Source of the DNA: Campylobacter sp.
Lineage (GTDB): Bacteria > Campylobacterota > Campylobacteria > Campylobacterales > Campylobacteraceae
Reading direction: 5' to 3'
DNA: 32,120 bases
Assembly: GCA_030532465.1 (NCBI GenBank)
Contig: JAUNLC010000010.1
Location: 1 to 32,120, forward strand
Below are positions 7,969 to 14,676 of the stretch, in pieces. The notes under the pieces are model-generated. The model was not told the origin of the DNA, searched no databases, and saw nothing but the letters and a program-made list of their open reading frames with translations. Numbering within the stretch: position 1 is the stretch's first letter; every line of letters begins with the position of its first letter. The translations under genes and the position numbers were made by a program.

Positions 7969-8775
7969 TTAAAACAGCGCGTTTATCTTTTTTATAAAGC
8001 CCATCGGATCGACCTGAACTCCGTTTACGATAACTCCAAAGTGAAGGTGCGGTCCGCTAACCCTGCCGCTTGCTCCGCTTAGCCCGATAATTTCTCCCTT
8101 TTTTACCTTTTGATTTAACTTGACGCCAATCTTGCTTAGATGATAATACTGAGTATAAATTCCCTCTCCGTGATCTATGACTACAGAGCCTCCCGCGTAG
8201 TATCTATCTTTGGCGATCACGACTACGCCGTCATTGCTAGCTATAACCTGCGTGCCGATAGCTGCGCGAAAGTCGGTTCCCGAATGATAGCTTTTAACCA
8301 GCTCGTTAAAAACTCGCGCACTACCAAAGGGGCTTGTGATAACCGAACTCATAGGAGCTATAAACTCGGAGCTAAATTTTAAATTCGGCGTTGATGAAGC
8401 GTAAATTTTAGCAGCCTCTTTTCTCTCATCTTCAATTCTTTTTAAAACCTCTTTAGGAGGCTTTATCTTTGAAGGCTCAACAGAGATCTTTTCTCTTTTA
8501 TAATCTCCTTGCTCTACTTTAAAAATAACGCTAGTCGTAACGCCTTTTAACTCGTTTTTTAAGACAACTTCTCCTTTTTTATGATAGCCTGCCGCAACTA
8601 TGGCAAATTTTAAATTTTTATCTTTGGGATGAGGATGCCAACTTCTTTTTTTGCCGTCTATAGTTAAATTTCCTGCAAAATTTGAACTTATTTGAGCTAT
8701 CTGTATATCGCCGTTAATTATGCTTTCAGCAGCGAGTCCTAAACATATCGTTAGTATTAAAATGATCTTTTTCAT
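7969..8775 (-). CDS. M23-family (LytM) peptidoglycan endopeptidase
   Basis: The 268-residue protein has a signal peptide (residues 1-16, ending near GLAAES). An N-terminal domain follows, then a Lys/Glu-rich linker (about 100-125), then the LytM domain from about 140. Zinc ligands are visible as YHSGTDF (His164, Asp168) and GPHLHFG (His245, with His243), with the conserved His212 in YYHLSKIG. Such enzymes cut peptide cross-links in the cell wall, and in Campylobacter and Helicobacter they help set the helical shape. All catalytic residues are present, so an active enzyme is expected. Which shape or separation enzyme it corresponds to cannot be decided without alignment. Confidence 0.9.
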   Translation of the reverse strand: MKKIILILTICLGLAAESIINGDIQIAQISSNFAGNLTIDGKKRSWHPHPKDKNLKFAIVAAGYHKKGEVVLKNELKGVTTSVIFKVEQGDYKREKISVEPSKIKPPKEVLKRIEDERKEAAKIYASSTPNLKFSSEFIAPMSSVITSPFGSARVFNELVKSYHSGTDFRAAIGTQVIASNDGVVVIAKDRYYAGGSVVIDHGEGIYTQYYHLSKIGVKLNQKVKKGEIIGLSGASGRVSGPHLHFGVIVNGVQVDPMGFIKKINALF

Positions 8776-8829
8776 GTAAATACTTTATATAAATTTAACA
8801 AATAGTTTTTAAATTTTATAAAAAAATAC

Positions 8830-8835
8830 TATAAT
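8830..8835 (+). promoter_or_regulatory. Probable -10 element for the SYLF-domain gene
   Basis: TATAAT lies 35 bases before the ATG at 8870, and a good AAGGAAG ribosome site follows it. The upstream stretch is A/T-rich with no obvious -35. Confidence 0.45.
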
Positions 8836-8869
8836 AATGCAATTAGTTTATTAGAAAAAGGAAGTATAA

Positions 8870-9529
8870 ATGAACAAATTACTTAAACTCGCGCTTTGTT
8901 TAGCTGCACTATCTCAGTTTGTCTTGGCGGATCTTACTCAAAACCAAAAGGTTAGAACCGCGCTTAATATCCTTGATAGCTTTGGCAGAAGCAACAAAAG
9001 CTATAATCTAAAAGAGATTAAAGCGATTGCTATCATTCCAAACATGACAAAGGGCGGCGTTATAGTTACCGGCCATAGCGGAAGCGGAATTTTCGTAGCC
9101 AGAAATGACGATAACGAATGGAGCAGTCCCGTATTTATCGACTATAGAGGTGCGGGCGTGGGAGTGCAAGCGGGGTATCAGTCAAGCGATTTGATACTGC
9201 TTTTTAAATCAAGCAGATCTTATGACGGATTGGTAAACGGCAAGGGTGCGATAGACGTAAGTGCGGATGCGTCGTTTTTTAAAGCAGGCGTTAAAACAGG
9301 GGTGCTGACCGATCTACCTGAAATTTCGGCTTGGGCTACGACTCCTGCTGATAACTCGGGTCTTTTTATCGGCGTTAGCATGAATGTATCAAACATCGTT
9401 ATAAATAACCAAGATACAAATGATTACTATGAAAGAATTTACAACATAGAAGATATCTATAACAACTCTCCAAAAGAGAGCAGATACACTCAAAAGTTAA
9501 AAGAGGTAATACTTAAATATTTTGATTAG
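8870..9529 (+). CDS. SYLF-domain (YSC84-like) lipid-binding protein
   Basis: The 219-residue protein has a signal peptide (MNKLLKLALCLAALSQFVLA). The SYLF domain that follows is recognised by LKEIKAIAIIPNMTKGGVIV, the Gly-rich GHSGSGIF, SSPVFIDYRGAGVGVQAG and the late GKGAIDVSADASFF. SYLF proteins bind phosphoinositides in eukaryotes; bacterial members are secreted or periplasmic with unclear roles, possibly at the envelope. It stands alone on the plus strand and converges with a small acidic protein gene. Confidence 0.88.
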   Translation: MNKLLKLALCLAALSQFVLADLTQNQKVRTALNILDSFGRSNKSYNLKEIKAIAIIPNMTKGGVIVTGHSGSGIFVARNDDNEWSSPVFIDYRGAGVGVQAGYQSSDLILLFKSSRSYDGLVNGKGAIDVSADASFFKAGVKTGVLTDLPEISAWATTPADNSGLFIGVSMNVSNIVINNQDTNDYYERIYNIEDIYNNSPKESRYTQKLKEVILKYFD

Positions 9530-9539
9530 AATTTAGAGG

Positions 9540-9568
9540 ATATGGTTTAGTTTTTGGCTAAACCATAT
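9540..9568. terminator. Stem-loop between two convergent genes
   Basis: ATATGGTTTAG and CTAAACCATAT form an 11-pair stem with the loop TTTTTGG. The stem begins 11 bases after the SYLF stop codon and covers the stop of the convergent 9558-9767 gene. Neither side has a true U-run, so this may be a shared weak terminator. Confidence 0.45.
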
Positions 9569-9767
9569 AAAGAGATACGAATCTTTTTTTGTTGATCGGA
9601 GAAAATTGAGTCATATACTCAAACGCCTCTTCGTAATCGCCGTCAGTGTATTTTGCAACCTCTTCGATCAGCTCAAAAAGCTCTTCGTCATCCATAGACT
9701 CAAAGCTGCCTCTGTTTTCTAAAACTTCCAGCAACACGGCGTCTAATTCAAGCTCGTCGTATGTCAT
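9558..9767 (-). CDS. Small acidic protein of unknown function
   Basis: The 69-residue protein is strongly acidic (many Glu and Asp in ELELDAVLLEVLE and DDEELFELIEE), has no signal or membrane segment, and is predicted to be mostly helical. I do not recognise its family. The ORF runs from an ATG at 9767 and its stop codon lies in the intergenic stem-loop. The neighbouring genes do not suggest a role. Confidence 0.6.
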   Translation of the reverse strand: MTYDELELDAVLLEVLENRGSFESMDDEELFELIEEVAKYTDGDYEEAFEYMTQFSPINKKRFVSLYMV

Positions 9768-9899
9768 TTAATCCCTCGCTTAAAGTTGTTGCGGAATTAT
9801 GCCAAAAGAAACTTTAATTTTGCTTATTTTTAATCTAAAAAATCTACAAAAATAATTTTATTAAAATCTTAAATTTATAAGTAAATCAGCTTATTTGAC

Positions 9900-9918
9900 T
9901 ATAATATAAATTATGATA
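9900..9918 (+). promoter_or_regulatory. -10 element overlapping an imperfect AT-rich palindrome (possible Fur-type operator)
   Basis: TATAATATAAATTATGATA forms TATaATA-N5-TATgATA, an inverted repeat with one mismatch per arm, and includes a TATAAT -10 hexamer. It lies 58 bases before the ATG of a Fur-family gene that heads a metal-transport cluster. Autoregulation is plausible, but the repeat is short and AT-rich, so the call is weak. Confidence 0.35.
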
Positions 9919-9976
9919 GCGATTATAAATTCTACGGTTGAGACTTATATTTTTTATCGGCACAAGGTCAAGGCAT

Positions 9977-10411
9977 ATGCAAAATTTTGAAAAATTTTAT
10001 TCAAAATTTTCAGAGTTCTTAAAAGACTTCAACTACAAAAATTCTATTCAAAAAGAGAGAATTTTAAAGCTTCTCTACATCAGTGAAAATCACCTCAGCG
10101 CAGTTGAAATTCAAGCTCTTTTTTACGATAAATTTAAAGAAAATATAAGCCTAACCTCAATCTATCAGTTTTTAAGTTTTCTTGAAGAGATCGGTCTAGC
10201 CATAGGATTTGAAGAGGGCGGAGTTAAAAAATTTGAGCTAAATTTAAAATCGCACCACGATCATCTCATCTGCATTAAATGCGGCAAAATAGTCGGTTTT
10301 TGCGACGAGATAATCGAAAAAAGACAAGAAGAAATTTGCAACAAAAAAGAATTTAAGATACAAGGACACACCATGATACTTTACGGAGTTTGTTTAAAAT
10401 GTCAAATTTGA
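9977..10411 (+). CDS. Fur-family metalloregulator (paralogue heading the ATPase cluster)
   Basis: The protein is 144 residues when started at ATG 9977, which has AAGG upstream; an upstream in-frame start at 9938 would add 13 residues unlike the family. The winged helix (QKERILKLLYISENHLSAVEIQ) precedes the metal-binding domain. That domain has KSHHDHLICIKCGK (His93, His94, His96, Cys99, Cys102) and a second CxxC at Cys139/Cys142 for structural zinc. It is not the standard Campylobacter Fur or PerR as I remember those sequences. The stop overlaps the start of the first P-type ATPase by 13 bases, so it is cotranscribed with that pump and probably controls the cluster by iron or another metal. 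Confidence 0.9.
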   Translation: MQNFEKFYSKFSEFLKDFNYKNSIQKERILKLLYISENHLSAVEIQALFYDKFKENISLTSIYQFLSFLEEIGLAIGFEEGGVKKFELNLKSHHDHLICIKCGKIVGFCDEIIEKRQEEICNKKEFKIQGHTMILYGVCLKCQI

Positions 10412-12561
10412 TCATAAAATCACAGATAAAAGGTCGCGCTAGACTTAAATCAAAAGAGTTTACGCGAATGAATTTAGAAAAGATAACTAGAATTTTAGAA
10501 AAAAAGGTAAAAAGCGTCAGGCTTAACCACCACTGCAACTCTTTAATTATATATTTTGACGAGCAAAAGATAAATTTAGATGAAATTTTATTAAATTTAC
10601 AAAAGAGCTTTAAAAACTTAGCTCTACCTCAAAATTTAAGCGGAAATCAAAACTCGAATTTAAAGCTTGCCATCTCAGCTCCCGCTTCAAAGGCCTGTCT
10701 TGCCTGCAAAGCAGAAGAAAAAAAGAGCTGGAAGATAAAGCTTTTGAAATTTTCGGCTCTAACGCTAATTGCAGGAGCAATTTTTGTAAAAGAGCATATT
10801 TTATTAACCCCTATCGGGCTTATCTCAAAATTAGCGCTTGGGACTTTGAGCTTGTATCTTGCAACTCCTCTTTTAAAGGAAGGATTAAAAGAGCTTAAGA
10901 AAAAACGTATAAGCCTGCAAAGTTTCATCGCATTTGCGCTTATTATCGCTATTTTAGGCGGAGAGGTAACGGCCGCATTTGAGATCATCTACATACTTAG
11001 AGCAAGCATGCTTTTTGAAGAGTATACCGCCGATAAATCTCGCAGAGAGATTGAAAATTTAATAAGCCTGGATGCCAAAAAAGCCTATATCTTACAAGGC
11101 GATTTAGAGGTTGAAATTCCTCTTGAAGCCGTAAACGAAGGCGATATCATAGTTTGTAGAAGTGGAGAAAAGATCGTAGCCGACGGAATTATAACCTCAG
11201 GAAGCGCAGAGATAAACGAGTCTATCATAAACGGGCGAAGCGAGAGCGTGTATAAAAAGAGGGGCGAGAGCGTATTTGCAAACACACTAGTTGAAAAGGG
11301 TAGAATTTACATCAAAGTAAGCGCAACGGGAGATGAAACTTACATATCAAGAGTTATTTTGGAAGTAGAAAAGAGCCTTTCAAACAAAAGCAAAAGCGAA
11401 TTAAGCGCGGATAAACTCGCCAATAGAGTGCTAAAACTAGGATCAGCCTTAAGCGTGGGGACATTTTTTGCCACGGGTTCTTTTTTAAGAGCTTTTAGCG
11501 TGATGATAGTGATGAGTTGTCCATGCTCTACCGTTCTTGCTGCAAGTTCGGCGGTAAGTGCGGGTATAGCAAGAGCGGCAAAAGACGGAATTCTCATAAA
11601 AGGCGGAGAGTTTTTAGAAAATATAAGCCAAAGCGATGTCTTTTGCTTTGACAAGACGGGAACTCTCACCACAAGCAAACCGATCATGGTTCATTTTGAG
11701 CTTAAAAAAGGAGTAAGCAAGGAGGAGTTTTTCAAAATCGCCGCAAGTTGCGAATACCACAACACACATCCTCTTGCCGTATCCATAGCCCAATATGCAA
11801 AAAGTCAAAACATATCGCCAAACTCAAAATTTAAGAGCGAAATTTTACCCGGTCTTGGAGTGAGATCGGAGTTTGAAGGAAGCGAGTATCTGCTAGGAAA
11901 TTTAAATCTGCTTAAAAATCACGGTATAAAGAGGGTAAATTTCAAAGTTGATAAATTTAAAGACGAGGCAAACACCATAGTATATCTTGCAAAAGACGGA
12001 GTGGTGCTTGGATTTATGGCATACGAACATGAGATCAGACAAGGAGGCGTAGAGGCTGTCGGTGCGCTAAAGCAAAGAGGCGTAAAAAAGATAGTACTTC
12101 TAACAGGAGATGATGAAAAGGTAGCCAAAGCCTTTGCCAAGAGGTTTAAATTTGACGAGGTTTATCACTCTTTAATGCCTGATGATAAGGCTAAAATAGT
12201 TAGCGACCTAAAAAAACACGGCAAAGTGGTTATGATAGGCGATGGAGTAAACGACACCTTAGCTATGAGCAAGGCCGATACGGGAGTATCTTTTGCCAGC
12301 GGAGGAAGCGAGGCGGCGATAGAAATTTCAAATATCGCCATCACAAACTCTCGCCCGATGGATATAGTAAGGCTTTATGATCTAAGCAAATTTACATTAA
12401 AAGTGGTAAATCAAAACTACCAAATAGGCACAAGTACAAATATGATAGGAGCGGCTCTTGGAGCTCTTGGACTCTTAAGTCCCGCCGCAGCCGGGCTGGT
12501 TCATATAGCTCATACTGCGGGGATCATCGCAAATTCAGGCAGGATAGGCATAAAAAGTTGA
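10399..12561 (+). CDS. Heavy-metal P1B-type ATPase with non-canonical actuator motif
   Basis: This is a 720-residue membrane pump, started at ATG 10399 (GGAG 10 bases upstream) rather than the TTG at 10390. An N-terminal HMA-like domain has KGRAR (residues 11-15) in place of CxxC; a separate CLAC is at 100-103. It keeps the membrane CPC (SCPCST, 373-378), the phosphorylated Asp418 in DKTGTLT, His457-Pro458 and GDGVND (614-619). The actuator loop reads NGRS (278-281) where TGES is expected, so the Glu needed to hydrolyse the phosphoenzyme is replaced by Arg280. The usual LATP after CPC reads LAAS. It may be slow, regulatory or structural. It overlaps the Fur paralogue and precedes the small-protein cluster. 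Confidence 0.9.
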   Translation: MSNLIIKSQIKGRARLKSKEFTRMNLEKITRILEKKVKSVRLNHHCNSLIIYFDEQKINLDEILLNLQKSFKNLALPQNLSGNQNSNLKLAISAPASKACLACKAEEKKSWKIKLLKFSALTLIAGAIFVKEHILLTPIGLISKLALGTLSLYLATPLLKEGLKELKKKRISLQSFIAFALIIAILGGEVTAAFEIIYILRASMLFEEYTADKSRREIENLISLDAKKAYILQGDLEVEIPLEAVNEGDIIVCRSGEKIVADGIITSGSAEINESIINGRSESVYKKRGESVFANTLVEKGRIYIKVSATGDETYISRVILEVEKSLSNKSKSELSADKLANRVLKLGSALSVGTFFATGSFLRAFSVMIVMSCPCSTVLAASSAVSAGIARAAKDGILIKGGEFLENISQSDVFCFDKTGTLTTSKPIMVHFELKKGVSKEEFFKIAASCEYHNTHPLAVSIAQYAKSQNISPNSKFKSEILPGLGVRSEFEGSEYLLGNLNLLKNHGIKRVNFKVDKFKDEANTIVYLAKDGVVLGFMAYEHEIRQGGVEAVGALKQRGVKKIVLLTGDDEKVAKAFAKRFKFDEVYHSLMPDDKAKIVSDLKKHGKVVMIGDGVNDTLAMSKADTGVSFASGGSEAAIEISNIAITNSRPMDIVRLYDLSKFTLKVVNQNYQIGTSTNMIGAALGALGLLSPAAAGLVHIAHTAGIIANSGRIGIKS

Positions 12562-12645
12562 TAACGATATGCAAAAAACTTTAAGTTATGCTTAAGTTAA
12601 TAAAATGGATAATATCGCTTATAAAAAGAAAGATAGAGGTAAAAA
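12562..12645 (+). promoter_or_regulatory. Gap with possible internal promoter and inverted repeat
   Basis: This 84-base gap is the largest break inside the metal cluster. It holds an imperfect inverted repeat (AACTTTAAG at 12577-12585 and CTTAAGTT at 12591-12598) and a GATAAT -10-like hexamer at 12608-12613. The repeat would overlap the -35 region, so a regulated internal promoter for the HMA2-to-modD genes is plausible but not shown. Confidence 0.3.
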
Positions 12646-12984
12646 TTGAGCTCAACACCGAATTTAGTAGCAACGGAAATGATTTTAAGGATAGCATCTT
12701 ACTTTACGCCTATTCACCATACGTCGGGTCGTCTCAGGGTGCGAGTTAGCAGCAGTATAAAAAACGAAGCGCAAAATATAAACATAAACGACATAGATGA
12801 GATGATAAAACGCGTAGAGGGCATAAAAAACGTTAAATTTAACAAACTAATCGGCTCTGTGACTATAGAATACGACAAAGATATCTTTGAGAAAGAAATT
12901 TGGGATGATCTGCTTGCAGGTAGAAACATTGATCAAATTTCAGCTAGGATAAACGAACTTGCAAGGGATGTTTATGCAAAATGA
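12646..12984 (+). CDS. HMA2-like domain protein with GRLR motif
   Basis: The 112-residue protein starts at TTG 12646, supported by GAGG six bases upstream. An N-terminal hydrophobic stretch with HHTSGRLRVRV (Gly28-Arg29-Leu30-Arg31) leads into a ferredoxin-like beta-alpha-beta segment (GIKNVKFNKLIGSVTIEYD) of the HMA2 type, without the metal-binding CxxC. Both ATPases of the cluster have a comparable (G/N)RxR at their N-termini. In ferrosome operons, as I remember them, a small protein with an Arg-rich motif accompanies FezB. This gene is therefore a candidate partner or membrane-targeting factor; that role is inference. It overlaps the next gene by 11 bases. Confidence 0.8.
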   Translation: MSSTPNLVATEMILRIASYFTPIHHTSGRLRVRVSSSIKNEAQNININDIDEMIKRVEGIKNVKFNKLIGSVTIEYDKDIFEKEIWDDLLAGRNIDQISARINELARDVYAK

Positions 12985-13699
12985 AAAATACTATGAAATT
13001 TTACTCACAGCCTGCACGCTTGAGTATCGGGGCGTAAAGCTTTATGAAAATTTAAAAGACGAGGATGAAATTTTCTCTCAAATTTTAGCTATCAGAAAGA
13101 GCGGACTTGAGCTTTTAAAAAATAGTTATGATTGTAAAGATTACGATAAACAAGAGTGCTTTTTCATACCTTCAAATGATATACAAACCTCTCTTATCAA
13201 GGCTCTTAACTACGAGATAGAGCTAAATGCCGCTTATGAAAATTTGACTCAAAACTGCGATGATGAAAATTTAAGAGATATACTTTTTAGACTTTGGGCT
13301 ACTTCGCATAACGAGTATATAGTCGCTCTTAAAGCTAAGTTGCGCGATGAGCTAAACGATAACTATGCGATCTCAAATTTTAGCGAGGAGAAAAACGAAT
13401 ATAAAAAAGACGATTGCGACGACGATCATGAGAAAAAAGATGAATATAAAAAATACGGATATGAGCAGATAAACGAGAAAATGGGCTTTGGCGGCTTTAA
13501 CGAAAGATCGTTTAAACAGATGAGCGAGCTTTTGGAAAAAGTGGCTTCAGGACGCGGTTCGCAAGAAGATGTTGCGGCTCTTTTAAATAGTCCTCATATC
13601 TCATTTTTCGGAGGGCTTGCGCTTGGCGGCCTTGCCGGAGTATTTTTAAACAATATGATAAACAAGGAAAACAAAGAAGATGATGAACAAAACCAATAA
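12974..13699 (+). CDS. Acidic, possibly ferritin-like protein with Gly-zipper C-terminus
   Basis: The protein is 241 residues from ATG 12974 (AAGGG six bases upstream). Residues 1-125 are helical, with Glu and His spaced like a degenerate four-helix ferritin-like bundle (TLEYRG, NYEIELNAAYE, ATSHNEYIVA). A charged linker at 138-165 is rich in Asp, Glu, Lys and His (DDCDDDHEKKDEY). Residues 211-228 form a Gly-rich membrane segment (FFGGLALGGLAGVFLNN). The linker could bind metal and the C-terminus could anchor it in a membrane or organelle. The ferritin-like call is weak, because the classic ExxH pairs are not intact. It overlaps the HMA2 gene upstream and lies 13 bases before the next gene. 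Confidence 0.75.
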   Translation: MQNEKYYEILLTACTLEYRGVKLYENLKDEDEIFSQILAIRKSGLELLKNSYDCKDYDKQECFFIPSNDIQTSLIKALNYEIELNAAYENLTQNCDDENLRDILFRLWATSHNEYIVALKAKLRDELNDNYAISNFSEEKNEYKKDDCDDDHEKKDEYKKYGYEQINEKMGFGGFNERSFKQMSELLEKVASGRGSQEDVAALLNSPHISFFGGLALGGLAGVFLNNMINKENKEDDEQNQ

Positions 13700-13712
13700 T
13701 AAAGGATTTAAG

Positions 13713-14030
13713 ATGGCACTACCATTTATAGCGGGAATCGTTGCCGGAGGACTTATCGTAACGGCATTTAACAACAGAAAAAAGGTAAAATCGGCACTTG
13801 AGTGCGGTCTTGAAAAAGGCAAAAACGTAGCAAGCGATGTAAAGGAATTTGCCGAGGAGAAATTTGAAAAAATCTCAAAAGAGATCAAAAAAGGTGTTAA
13901 AAAAGGCAGAAAAAAGGTAGAAAAAGAGGTTTTAAAGCCTGAAGAAAAACCTGTCGCTACCAAGAAAAAGAGGGCTCCAAGAGCCAAAAAACCTGCCGCA
14001 CCTAAAGTAGATACTGCAGGCGCTCAATAA
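13713..14030 (+). CDS. Membrane-anchored Lys-rich (YtxH-like) small protein
   Basis: The protein is 105 residues from ATG 13713, chosen because AAAGGA sits 6 bases upstream and just after the previous stop; an upstream ATG at 13680 would overlap the preceding gene. One Gly-rich helix (ALPFIAGIVAGGLIVTAF) is followed by an amphipathic helical stretch rich in Lys/Glu (33-72) and a histone-H1-like basic tail (VATKKKRAPRAKKPAAPK). The pattern resembles YtxH-type stress proteins with an added cationic tail. The tail could bind phosphate, polyphosphate or nucleic acid, which would suit a mineral-phosphate compartment; that is speculation. It ends in a TAATG overlap with the next gene. Confidence 0.75.
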   Translation: MALPFIAGIVAGGLIVTAFNNRKKVKSALECGLEKGKNVASDVKEFAEEKFEKISKEIKKGVKKGRKKVEKEVLKPEEKPVATKKKRAPRAKKPAAPKVDTAGAQ

Positions 14031-14335
14031 TGAACGCCCTAACCTCAACCGCGAGACTTCCGCTTGATCATATGATAAGCGGGGCTTTACTGGCAGGTAT
14101 TACCGCTAGCGGAATAAACTATAGCGAGTACAAAAAAGGAAGTATTAGTAGCAAGCAGGCGACAAAAAAGACTATCAAAGTAGGCATACAAGGCGGTGTC
14201 GCCGCAGCTTGCGCTATTAGCGCGTCAAATAAAATCGTGATGAGAAACTACTTTGGCGCCGCTCTTACGGCAGCGGTAGGCATAAGCGCCATAATACTAA
14301 CCGAAAAATTAATAAATCCGGAGGATCAAGAATGA
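14030..14335 (+). CDS. Small Gly/Ala-rich membrane protein
   Basis: The 101-residue protein has three short hydrophobic segments: MISGALLAGITASGINY, GIQGGVAAACAISAS and YFGAALTAAVGISAIILTE. All are rich in Gly and Ala with small-xxx-small spacing, as in glycine-zipper proteins that pack tightly in membranes. There is no signal peptide. I do not recognise a named family. It overlaps its neighbours by 1 base (TAATG) and 4 bases (ATGA), so it is made together with them. A role in shaping or packing a membrane compartment is an inference from context. Confidence 0.72.
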   Translation: MNALTSTARLPLDHMISGALLAGITASGINYSEYKKGSISSKQATKKTIKVGIQGGVAAACAISASNKIVMRNYFGAALTAAVGISAIILTEKLINPEDQE

Positions 14336-14676
14336 AAAACCCTTACATAAACTCAACCCAAACCGTAAATAAGATAAATGATGACGGAAGCACTACAACG
14401 ACGACTACGACGGTTAGAACAACCGGCGCTCCAAGCGCTTTTGACAAGAGTATAAATAGCGCATTTAAAGATTTCGTTCCTGAAAATTTTAATGCCGCTC
14501 ACTTTATCAAAGGAGCGCTCATAGGTGGGGCCGCCGCTTATATACTTTCAAATGAAAAGGCTCAACAAGCGTTATTTTCAGCTATCGTAAAAGGTTCGAA
14601 TTTGCTTCAAGCCGGGTTTGAGGAGCTAAAAGAGAGATTTGAGGACGTAAAGGCCGAAATTGAGTCGCAAAAATAA
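14332..14676 (+). CDS. Small membrane protein with poly-Thr segment and glycine zipper
   Basis: The 114-residue protein has an N-terminal polar region with a run of Thr (GSTTTTTTTVRTTG, about 19-32). One Gly/Ala helix (HFIKGALIGGAAAYILS, about 57-73) and an amphipathic C-terminal helix rich in Glu/Lys (FEELKERFEDVKAEIE) follow. This layout resembles YtxH-like and other small envelope-associated proteins. The ATGA overlap upstream and a 17-base overlap with the second ATPase downstream bind it firmly to the operon. Its function is unknown. Confidence 0.72.
   Translation: MKNPYINSTQTVNKINDDGSTTTTTTTVRTTGAPSAFDKSINSAFKDFVPENFNAAHFIKGALIGGAAAYILSNEKAQQALFSAIVKGSNLLQAGFEELKERFEDVKAEIESQK

Noticed and set aside
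10390-10398. TTG start for the first ATPase
   Set aside because: The GGAG ribosome site ends one base before this TTG, while the ATG at 10399 is at normal spacing.
13680-13712. Earlier ATG start for the Lys-rich protein
   Set aside because: It would overlap the preceding gene and has no ribosome site; AAAGGA directs translation to ATG 13713.
14385-14420. ACN trinucleotide run as a possible microsatellite
   Set aside because: It simply encodes a short Thr run with mixed codons and shows no perfect repeat unit that would slip.
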